The notes under the pieces are model-generated. The model was not told where the DNA came from and searched no databases. It worked only from the letters and a program-made list of their open reading frames with translations. 64,000 bases of DNA from Thermincola carboxydiphila (GTDB lineage Bacteria > Bacillota > Thermincolia > Thermincolales > UBA2595), in the NCBI GenBank assembly GCA_016841325.1, contig JAENZJ010000021.1, positions 1 to 64,000 on the forward strand, read 5' to 3'. A program made the position numbers and the translations under genes. Shown here in pieces: positions 39,575 to 48,060 of the stretch. Position 1 is the first letter of the stretch; every line of letters starts with the position of its first letter.

Positions 39575-40525
39575 TCACCTGGGAAGATATGAAATGTTCA
39601 TTATATTAAGGAATTCTCCCAGGGTCTTCGATTCCATATATTTTTCCAGGGTAGTGAGACCCTCATCCTCGATTGAAAAAATAATACAGCACTGTCCATC
39701 AGCCAGGGTAACCAGCACATGCCTGCCGGAATTGTCCGACTTGTCCACAATGGCATTAGGCACTAAGCCCAGCACAACATTTGCCTTCATCTGCAGCTGA
39801 GCTGCGGAAAAAACAGGTTCAACACTGATCAGAAAACTAAGATTTACCGAGGCAAGCCCCTTTTCCTTAAATATACTGTTCCATTCCCTGATAGCATTAA
39901 CAGTAATTCTCCTGGCTTCATAATTTGTGTAAAGCTCCCGGTCAGGATAATGAGACATTATCCGCTGTGCCAGATCCACTGATTCGGGATTATTCCTTTT
40001 AAAGAATTCCCGGTGTTCTTCCAAGACCCCCGGGTGATTGCGTAAAATGTTGTTTATTATCAATATCTGCTCAATGTTTTCTTCAAACTTTTCCCGGTCA
40101 GCCCGGACGGTTTCCTCTATACCGTCATAAAGCGCCAGGTCATCAATCACCAGGCCCCTTCTTCTCTGTTCAGCCAAAATCCATTTATGGTCCAGGTAGC
40201 CCTGAAGTTCAGCACCTATCAAACCCACAATATCAGACTGCACAACCTTGATAAACCCGGGGACATGTTTTCTCACACATATGTGCAGGAGCTCATGTGA
40301 CAGGGTATAATCATCATTGAATGCATCAGGTTTTATGTAAATGGAATAATCACCACTGGCAGGATCGACCAGTGTTTGGATAACACTGTGTACCGACGGG
40401 TCATCCTTCAGGTAAAGTTTGATATCCCCCGGGTGAATTACACTGCGGGCTTCATCCAGAATAGCCCGGATAAATTGGGACAGCTCTCTTTCGTCGAGTG
40501 ATACCACATTTTCATTTGATTTCAC
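39575..40525 (-). CDS. Zincin-like protein of unknown function (HELLH motif)
   Basis: About 316 residues with no signal peptide. YTLSHELLHICVRKHVPGF contains an HExxH metal-binding motif (about residue 78), followed by DHKWILAEQRRRG, so a gluzincin- or IrrE-like peptidase fold is possible. The C-terminal half (about 200-316, VFSAAQLQMKANVVLGLVPN) is not recognised. GTG 40525 lies 10 bases after AAGGGGG; ATG 40534 is too close to that site. The gene is transcribed alone, upstream of pcrA. Confidence 0.6.
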   Translation of the reverse strand: MKSNENVVSLDERELSQFIRAILDEARSVIHPGDIKLYLKDDPSVHSVIQTLVDPASGDYSIYIKPDAFNDDYTLSHELLHICVRKHVPGFIKVVQSDIVGLIGAELQGYLDHKWILAEQRRRGLVIDDLALYDGIEETVRADREKFEENIEQILIINNILRNHPGVLEEHREFFKRNNPESVDLAQRIMSHYPDRELYTNYEARRITVNAIREWNSIFKEKGLASVNLSFLISVEPVFSAAQLQMKANVVLGLVPNAIVDKSDNSGRHVLVTLADGQCCIIFSIEDEGLTTLEKYMESKTLGEFLNIMNISYLPR

Positions 40526-40644
40526 TGTTAACATTCCCCCTTGTCCGTTCGTAGTCCAGTATTAATATATCAGACTTTTTACCGGCTGTCATTCCCGCGT
40601 ACATTATCTAATATAAAATTTTTCCGAAATATTTATAAAATACC

Positions 40645-40675
40645 TTGACTCTCCGGTAAGGGGAGAAATTATAAT
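40645..40675 (+). promoter_or_regulatory. MerR-type promoter/operator with 19-bp spacer
   Basis: TTGACT (40645-40650) and TATAAT (40670-40675) are separated by 19 bp, the overlong spacing typical of MerR-activated promoters. TCTCC (40650-40654) and GGAGA (40662-40666) form a dyad within the spacer. The MerR gene starts at 40714, so autoregulation is likely. Confidence 0.85.
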
Positions 40676-40713
40676 TAACTCATGAATCAAATGTGCGCAC
40701 AGGAGATTGATAA

Positions 40714-41535
40714 ATGTACAGGATTGGCATATTCTCCAAAATGAACAAGGTAACCATAAAAACACTCCGTTATTATGACGAGGTTGGGCTGCTGAAGCCC
40801 TCCCATGTTGATGAGGCAACAGGCTTCCGGTATTATTCGGCAAGCCAGATGCCCCGCCTGCACCGGATATTAATGCTCAGAAATATCGGGTTTTCCATTA
40901 ATGAGATTATGCAGGCGGTGGAACAGGACATTCCAGCTGATGTAATGATCGGTTATCTTAAAGAAAAACAGGGAGAGGTCTCTGAAATTATCAGGAATGA
41001 GCAGACCAAACTGCTGCAGATTCAAAGTTACTTAAACATTTTGAAGGAGGAGGTAAACTTTATGAGTTATAATATAATCACCAAAGAACTTCCCGAGGTT
41101 ATCGTGGCTTCAATGAGGACTATAATTCCCAATTACGACGCTTTTAACATAATATACCCGGAAATGGGGCGGTACATGGAAGAACAAAAAGTAAAGTGCG
41201 CTGTCCCGCCTTACTGCTTCACACTCTACCATGACGGTGAATATAAGGAAAAAAATATTGATGTTGAAATTTGTGAGGCGGTAACCGATTTTGCCCGGGA
41301 CTCGGATAAGGTAAAATTCAAAAAAATTGACGCTGTAGCCACAGCCGCCTGTGTCCTTCACAGAGGACCCTATAACACCATTGGAATGGCCTACAGTGCC
41401 GTAATGAAGTGTATTGAGGATAACAACCTGGAAATTACCGGGTTGCCGAGGGAATCCTACATAGACGGATGCTGGAACAAAGAAAATCCCGAGGAATGGC
41501 TTACCGAAATCCAGGTACCTGTGAAAACCAGGTAA
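40714..41535 (+). CDS. MerR family regulator with GyrI-like effector-binding domain
   Basis: 273 residues. The N-terminal winged helix has the MerR signature IKTLRYYDEVGLLKPSHVDE (about 14-33) and FRYYSASQMPRLHRI. A coiled-coil linker covers about 85-115. The C-terminal half (about 120-273, ITKELPEVIVASMRT, HRGPYNTI, LPRESYIDGCWN) is a GyrI-like small-molecule domain as in BmrR/BltR multidrug regulators. It likely senses a lipophilic or cationic compound and controls its own 19-bp-spaced promoter. No efflux gene is beside it now; the mobile element begins just downstream. Confidence 0.92.
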   Translation: MYRIGIFSKMNKVTIKTLRYYDEVGLLKPSHVDEATGFRYYSASQMPRLHRILMLRNIGFSINEIMQAVEQDIPADVMIGYLKEKQGEVSEIIRNEQTKLLQIQSYLNILKEEVNFMSYNIITKELPEVIVASMRTIIPNYDAFNIIYPEMGRYMEEQKVKCAVPPYCFTLYHDGEYKEKNIDVEICEAVTDFARDSDKVKFKKIDAVATAACVLHRGPYNTIGMAYSAVMKCIEDNNLEITGLPRESYIDGCWNKENPEEWLTEIQVPVKTR

Positions 41536-41611
41536 ACTCATTTACCAGGGATAACCTAAAAATCACCGCCGTTAGGAGCGGTCAGATAGGGATTATTAAT
41601 TCCTGAAAATT

Positions 41612-41648
41612 CGGCATAGTCGTTGATATTCGGCTATGCCGTTTTTCG
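41612..41648. terminator. Terminator between the MerR gene and the serine recombinase
   Basis: CGGCATAG (41612-41619) pairs with CTATGCCG (41634-41641), followed by TTTTT on plus and AATTTT on minus. It can serve both convergent genes. Confidence 0.8.
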
Positions 41649-41649
41649 T

Positions 41650-43359
<1,710 letters not shown>

Positions 43360-43563
43360 CTACCTTGAAGAAGTCGAGTTGATTTCCGTGGGTTTATATG
43401 AACTATCTGATAACTTTGAAAGGGTTTTTGCGTTGACTGTAATCAGTCGTTTCAGCTTGGAATATACACTTTCCTTTGCTGAATCACTTACTCGTGATTC
43501 CACCACATAGACCGTACCTCCGATATCGGATTTGGTTGTGCGGCTGTTATTTTGGTTTTCCAT
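43360..43563 (-). CDS. TnpW-like transposon protein
   Basis: 67 residues from ATG 43563, preceded by ATAGGAGGTCACGAT. Residues IGGTVYVVESRVSDSAKE and KLKRLITVNAKTLSKLS match the small TnpW-type proteins encoded beside TnpX-like recombinases. The role is unproven. It lies 57 bp upstream of the recombinase gene, on the same strand. Confidence 0.75.
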   Translation of the reverse strand: MENQNNSRTTKSDIGGTVYVVESRVSDSAKESVYSKLKRLITVNAKTLSKLSDSSYKPTEINSTSSR

Positions 43564-43638
43564 ATCGTGACCTCCTATCCGATGTTTTGAAGGAACTGGC
43601 ACTGAACCGAATCAATGATCCAGTGCCTAATCCATTTT

Positions 43639-44538
43639 TTAAGCTTTTATTTGTAATATTTTCAGAGCATCCGGTTGAATTAGCTTGCCATCCAATCTCT
43701 CGTAAGCAGAAAAGCCAATTTGCCCCTGCAATGCATATAATTCACTTAATTTCTTTATTGTTATTGGTTGACGCTCAATCAGCCAGTAATAAGATAAATC
43801 TCCGAATACTATGCTTTTTGCTCCTGCTGATACTGTAGGCATATATGGAGAGGTAACTACAGGCTTTCCGAAGATGGTGTTATCTGAAGAATTCCACAGA
43901 TAACTGCCGCTTGTATCCTTAAGGGTTCTAAGAAGCATGGCTGTATTATCGTGCATGATAAATACAGCGTTATTTCGGTATTCATCTTTTAATGAAAAGT
44001 ACAGAGAGATAATCTCATCAAAAGAGATAGTAGCACTATCTGCTGTAGTTACATCTGCGTCTGCCGTAAGTATACCTGTTGGCTGAGTTGTGCCATTTCC
44101 ATTAAGCAATGCATTTTCCTCAGCCTTGCCAAAACGCTTCGCAAAATCACCCATCAGATATTTTTCAAGATTAAAGTTCATATCGGTGACGAATGAGCGG
44201 TTTAGCTTGACAAGAGATGCCAGCTTGTATGATTTCACCAGAAACTGTGTAAATGTATCGGCGCTTTCGGGGATTGGATCTCCGTCTTCAACCCAATCTG
44301 CTGTACCCGTTGAGGATACCGCTTGAATTTTACCTTCTGCAGAAGATAGATTGATAACAGTAGCAAATCTGCGGAATATATTTTCCTTTGCCAAAGCAGT
44401 GTTAAAGCCTTCTCTGAACTCATCTGGTGCGACATAGGCTCCTACATTATCAAAGCCCTCGCTTAGATTTTGATTGTTTTCTTCTTTTCCTTTCATAACA
44501 TTCCAAAACGCTCTATTATAAGTTGTTGATGTTGCCAT
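43639..44538 (-). CDS. HK97-fold major capsid protein (short form)
   Basis: 299 residues. The sequence starts near what would be the mature part of an HK97-type capsid protein. NVGAYVAPDEFREGFNTAL, LASLVKLNRSFVTDMNFN, AFAKRFGKAEENALLNGNGT-type helix text and FGKPVVTSPYMPTVSAGAKS are typical of the family. There is no N-terminal delta/scaffold domain. No protease, portal or terminase gene is near, so it cannot make a phage particle alone. It could form small capsids or encapsulate element DNA with helper functions (inference). TAGGAGGTAAACGATT precedes ATG 44538. Confidence 0.88.
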   Translation of the reverse strand: MATSTTYNRAFWNVMKGKEENNQNLSEGFDNVGAYVAPDEFREGFNTALAKENIFRRFATVINLSSAEGKIQAVSSTGTADWVEDGDPIPESADTFTQFLVKSYKLASLVKLNRSFVTDMNFNLEKYLMGDFAKRFGKAEENALLNGNGTTQPTGILTADADVTTADSATISFDEIISLYFSLKDEYRNNAVFIMHDNTAMLLRTLKDTSGSYLWNSSDNTIFGKPVVTSPYMPTVSAGAKSIVFGDLSYYWLIERQPITIKKLSELYALQGQIGFSAYERLDGKLIQPDALKILQIKA

Positions 44539-44709
44539 AATCGTTTACCTCCTAAATTAAAATGGATTGTGGGGTATATACCCCGTTTGAAACCGCGTTT
44601 TTTTATGCGTTGCCCCACGCCCGTTGTCCAGATGAAAAGGTGTGGAGATTTGACCTCCCCTAGGGGCTGGTATTAACACATAGGGTTGTTTCCAGTGGTC
44701 TTAAGCTTT

Positions 44710-44785
44710 GTAGCAAGATGTCGCAGGTAAAAACTAAACTCTCTATACGAGAGCAATTTTTTATATAACCTGTTTTTCTTGCTAC
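44710..44785. repeat. Nested inverted repeat between the capsid and primase genes
   Basis: GTAGCAAGA...CAGGT (44710-44728) is mirrored by ACCTG...TCTTGCTAC (44768-44785), with CTCTC/GAGAG inside. GCTAC then recurs at 44781 and 44791. It lies just downstream of the primase-helicase stop codon and could be a terminator, replication origin or packaging site. A GGGGTATATACCCC palindrome is at about 44573-44586. Confidence 0.6.
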
Positions 44786-44802
44786 AAGCTGCTACACTGT
44801 GT

Positions 44803-47127
44803 TTAAATAAGAAGAAATTCTTCTTCTGTCAGCTTATATCCGATAAGCATTGTGGTCATTCCACCACCAGAACGTGGTCGTTTCCGTTCTACACGGGCGA
44901 TAGCTGTTAATGCTTGTTTGAAGTTTCTTGCATTCTCCGAATAACATCCATTGGCACTGCACCAACGCTGATACCGGGCATACACTTCGGATGTCCGCAC
45001 CTCACTGTTAGGACTTTCCTCCAAGGTGTCCTCGAAAAATAATGCTATTTTATCGCTGTCACGTTTATAAGCCTCCGTTGCTGTCTTAACGGAATCAGGT
45101 AAAGTCAAGCCTTCCTTTTTTAACAACTGATAGCCTTCAATTAGCCAGTTGAGGATAGCACTCTGATTCTTCGGTTTGGCGAATTCACGTTTTAGGTTTT
45201 TATCCTGCTCGCTTTCATCAAAGTGTCGTTCAAAAGGGATAATAACCACTCTGCCACTGGAAAACAGCGTCATATCCGTAATAACGGGCAGATAATTGGT
45301 GTTGATATACAGCTTAAACTTTGGCGAAAAGTCAAAAGAATTCTCATGTAGAAACCTTGCGTTGATGGTGTCACCACCCGTCATGCTTTTTACCTGTGCA
45401 GCATTTAGGACAAGTCCTCTGCTAGGCTCGGAGATATTTACATAGCGTACTCCTGCAAGCCGGGCAATATCTTCACTTGGACTTGAACTGTTATTGTTCT
45501 TTTTCAGACTGATAGTCTCTGGCCTTGCGGTACAGCCATAACTGCCTAATACCTTAAGAATGCTCTCGCATAGCGTACCTTTTCCGTTTCGAGTTGTAGC
45601 ACCATAGAGAACAAACAGGCATTCATACCGAGTGTCTCCGCTGATACTGTAGCCAAAGGCTTTTTGGAGGAATTTTGCCTTTTCCTCATCTCCGCTCATA
45701 ATCTCATGAATAAATCTATTCCATCGCTCGCTTTTTGCTTCTGGGTCATATTTAACGCCAGATATCTTTGTAAGTCTGTCCTCGCTGTTGTGGGGATGAA
45801 AATCCATGGATATTAAAAACAAGGTTCCATTGGAACAGTTGAGCATAAGCGGGTCTTGGTCAAATTCAGTCATTGATATGGGATATACGCTCTGCGCATC
45901 CTTAAGCACCGTTTCCCTGTATCTTCTTGACTGCCACTTTCGGCAATAGTCAATGTATGCCTTTCTTTGATGTTCATCCTGAATAGTCAAAGCATAGGTT
46001 AGTAGTTGGTTAGCCAATGATTTACACATTTCCATTACTTTTAGATTACCGACATCAGGAATCCAAATACCATTCTCGTAGCAAAACCACATCTTCCTTT
46101 CGGGAACAAAGCGAGCATAAGATTTATAATAATCAGCAAACAGCCTGCTTGCCCCAATATCCGTCCAAGGGTAGCGATCGTTACTCTCAGGCTTAAAATC
46201 AGCAAGGGAACATTCACCAAAATCTTCTGTAGCTGATGAATGTATACCACCTGGTTTATATATTTCAGTAGCATTTGCGATAGCTTTTTCTATGGTTATC
46301 ATTCCATAAGTACTGCCAGACTGCGGTCTATTCCATTTATCTCGCATTAGGCCGCTCTGCCGGAAAAGTCTGTCCATCTGTCCAATATCCCTGCCACACC
46401 AAAATGCCAGCATACCGCAAAGTGCTAAATCAGCTTCACTGGCAGAAGCATAGCCTGATGTATCCCCTTGCCATAACGCTTTGAACCTTTCTCCGTTTGC
46501 CGATTTTAATGCCTTCTCAATAACAGACTTGTCGGACAGATAGGATTGGCTTTCTGTATCCAGTAGTTGCTTCACAGGGGTAGGACGTAGCATATACTTG
46601 TCTAGTATCATCTGAAGCTCATTCGATTTCTCCGGTATATCACCATCTACAAATACATTGCCTGTTACGGTAACAAAGCGGTTTGTTGCTCTAGCCACAT
46701 AGACCTCAACTCCCAGCTTTCTGTTGTTGATATAGTATTTTGTTTTGTCAAAGTCATAGCCAGTGGCCTTAAAGAAAATATGCAACCCTTTCCCAGATGG
46801 ACTGTGTTCCATATAGCAACCACTAAAAACATCTACAACAATTTGGGCAATAGGCTTAAGCTTATCACCACTGTCAAAGCAATCATCTAAGTCGATAACA
46901 CAGATGTCATTACCTACCAAAAATCCGATACCGTCATAATCACTTATAGCAGCTGCTGCCGAACTAAAATCTAAAAATGTACTCCGCTGATCTGCTTTTG
47001 CCCTTTTTCTTGTTACTGGGTTATAGGGAACTTTGGTTTTTCTGCCACTTCGCTCTTCATATTTCCAACAGCAAAACTGAGGATTATCTTTAAGCATCTG
47101 CGGCAAGTTCTCATATTGTGTTTTCAG
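44803..47127 (-). CDS. P4-type primase-helicase (phage/plasmid replication protein)
   Basis: About 774 residues. The N-terminal primase-polymerase-like part contains GIGFLVGNDICVIDLDDCFD (acidic catalytic residues) and EHSPSGKGLHIFFK. A D5N-like linker covers about 330-470. The SF3 helicase has Walker A in YGATTRNGKGTLCE (about 509), and a C-terminal winged helix follows. It should start replication of the excised element. AAGGAGGTGA is placed six bases before a CTG codon (47127) that follows an in-frame TAA. CTG is therefore the likely start, giving MKTQYENLPQM; the first usual codon is TTG 47106, about 30 bases from the site. Confidence 0.88.
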   Translation of the reverse strand: MKTQYENLPQMLKDNPQFCCWKYEERSGRKTKVPYNPVTRKRAKADQRSTFLDFSSAAAAISDYDGIGFLVGNDICVIDLDDCFDSGDKLKPIAQIVVDVFSGCYMEHSPSGKGLHIFFKATGYDFDKTKYYINNRKLGVEVYVARATNRFVTVTGNVFVDGDIPEKSNELQMILDKYMLRPTPVKQLLDTESQSYLSDKSVIEKALKSANGERFKALWQGDTSGYASASEADLALCGMLAFWCGRDIGQMDRLFRQSGLMRDKWNRPQSGSTYGMITIEKAIANATEIYKPGGIHSSATEDFGECSLADFKPESNDRYPWTDIGASRLFADYYKSYARFVPERKMWFCYENGIWIPDVGNLKVMEMCKSLANQLLTYALTIQDEHQRKAYIDYCRKWQSRRYRETVLKDAQSVYPISMTEFDQDPLMLNCSNGTLFLISMDFHPHNSEDRLTKISGVKYDPEAKSERWNRFIHEIMSGDEEKAKFLQKAFGYSISGDTRYECLFVLYGATTRNGKGTLCESILKVLGSYGCTARPETISLKKNNNSSSPSEDIARLAGVRYVNISEPSRGLVLNAAQVKSMTGGDTINARFLHENSFDFSPKFKLYINTNYLPVITDMTLFSSGRVVIIPFERHFDESEQDKNLKREFAKPKNQSAILNWLIEGYQLLKKEGLTLPDSVKTATEAYKRDSDKIALFFEDTLEESPNSEVRTSEVYARYQRWCSANGCYSENARNFKQALTAIARVERKRPRSGGGMTTMLIGYKLTEEEFLLI

Positions 47128-47493
47128 TTATTTCACCTCCTTGCCTTTTATTAATGACCCGAAACGCTACGGTTCCAGAGGGTTTGCCTTGTTTGACACA
47201 ACCTCGTTATCTTTCAAGGAATACGCTCGGAATTATCGTCATGGCATATTCTGCTTGAAGTATCTCTTGCATTTCGGGGTATTCAGTTGTCAAGGAGCAG
47301 TGAGAGAAAAACTATGCTTTCATTGGGGGATTATTTTTCCTCTCACCTTATAGCCTTGGTAGAACACATTAGTTGAGGGTTTTAGAAAAATATCTTTCTT
47401 CCTCATTCATAAGCGAAGAATTTTATTGATTCGAACCCCTAAAATAAAAAAACAGCCTGTCTATTTTCTAGTAAAGACAGCTGTAATGCTTAT

Positions 47494-47519
47494 GCTTTTG
47501 CTCAAATTTGAGCTAAAGC
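47494..47519. promoter_or_regulatory. 26-bp near-perfect palindrome, probable operator or origin
   Basis: GCTTTTGCTCAAATTTGAGC plus TAAAGC. The central 14 bp GCTCAAATTTGAGC are perfectly symmetric, and GCTTT/AAAGC extend the arms with one mismatch pair. It lies between the divergent halves of the element, 230 bp before the Cro/CI gene. Confidence 0.65.
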
Positions 47520-47709
47520 GATATTTAGTTTAAGAAGGCTGAAATGCCTTAGCTTTGGATGTTTCAATTAGAGTTTCCGACTTTTTTGTCTAAAAGTATT
47601 TATTTGAATAAAGCAAAAGAGAAGGGCATACACAACCATTATTATTTTTGTTAACATTGTATGTTTTCTTCATAAATACAGAGTTATGATGTTATTTTTG
47701 AAGAAAATG

Positions 47710-47718
47710 TGCTATAAT
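47710..47718 (+). promoter_or_regulatory. Extended -10 promoter of the Cro/CI gene
   Basis: TGC followed by TATAAT (47713-47718), 30 bp before ATG 47749. No good -35 hexamer is present, which is common for extended -10 promoters. Confidence 0.6.
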
Positions 47719-47748
47719 GGAAAAAACAAATATAAAGAGGTGACCAAG

Positions 47749-47964
47749 ATGACCGTTAGCTATAAAAAGCTTTGGAAATTGTTGATAGACCGCGATATGA
47801 AGAAGAAAGATTTACAAGCTACTGCGGGAATAAGTCCATCGTCAATTTCAAAGCTTTCAAAAAACGAATATGTCAGTATGGACGTTCTTGTAAAGGTTTG
47901 TACGGCACTTGGCGTTGATTTTAAAGATATCATGGAATTAGTGCCTGAGGAAAAGAAAGAGTAG
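47749..47964 (+). CDS. Cro/CI family (XRE) transcriptional regulator
   Basis: 71 residues from ATG 47749, behind AAAGAGGTGACCAAG; 21 upstream codons are open but lack a site. It is one HTH_3/HTH_26 domain: LWKLLIDRDMKKKDLQATAG, then ISPSSISKLSKNEYVSMDVL and VCTALGVDFKDIMELV. This class represses element genes. It sits between the divergent primase and defence-like operons, 96 bp before the latter, and may control both (inference). Confidence 0.88.
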   Translation: MTVSYKKLWKLLIDRDMKKKDLQATAGISPSSISKLSKNEYVSMDVLVKVCTALGVDFKDIMELVPEEKKE

Positions 47965-48060
47965 GTAAAATGTGGCTTGCCATACCCATGCGATGTGCAG
48001 AAACCAATTTATGAGAAGGAAACTAAATTAGGATAATCTTTGAGGAAGGAGTTCAATACG

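Larger units (their letters stand above)
47128..47748. other. Divergent control region of the element
   Basis: About 620 bp between the minus-strand primase gene and the plus-strand Cro/CI gene, with no convincing gene; a 70-codon plus frame at 47141 lacks a ribosome site and family features. It holds CAGCcTGTC/GACAGCTG at about 47451-47484 and a near-perfect 26-bp palindrome at 47494-47519. An extended -10 promoter (TGC-TATAAT, 47710-47718) precedes the regulator. Confidence 0.6.

Noticed and set aside
43639-44538. Full prophage
   Set aside because: A single capsid gene; no terminase, portal, tail, lysis or protease genes anywhere in the window.
47141-47353. 70-codon plus frame in the element's control region
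   Set aside because: No ribosome site, odd composition, overlaps the primase ribosome site; more likely non-coding.
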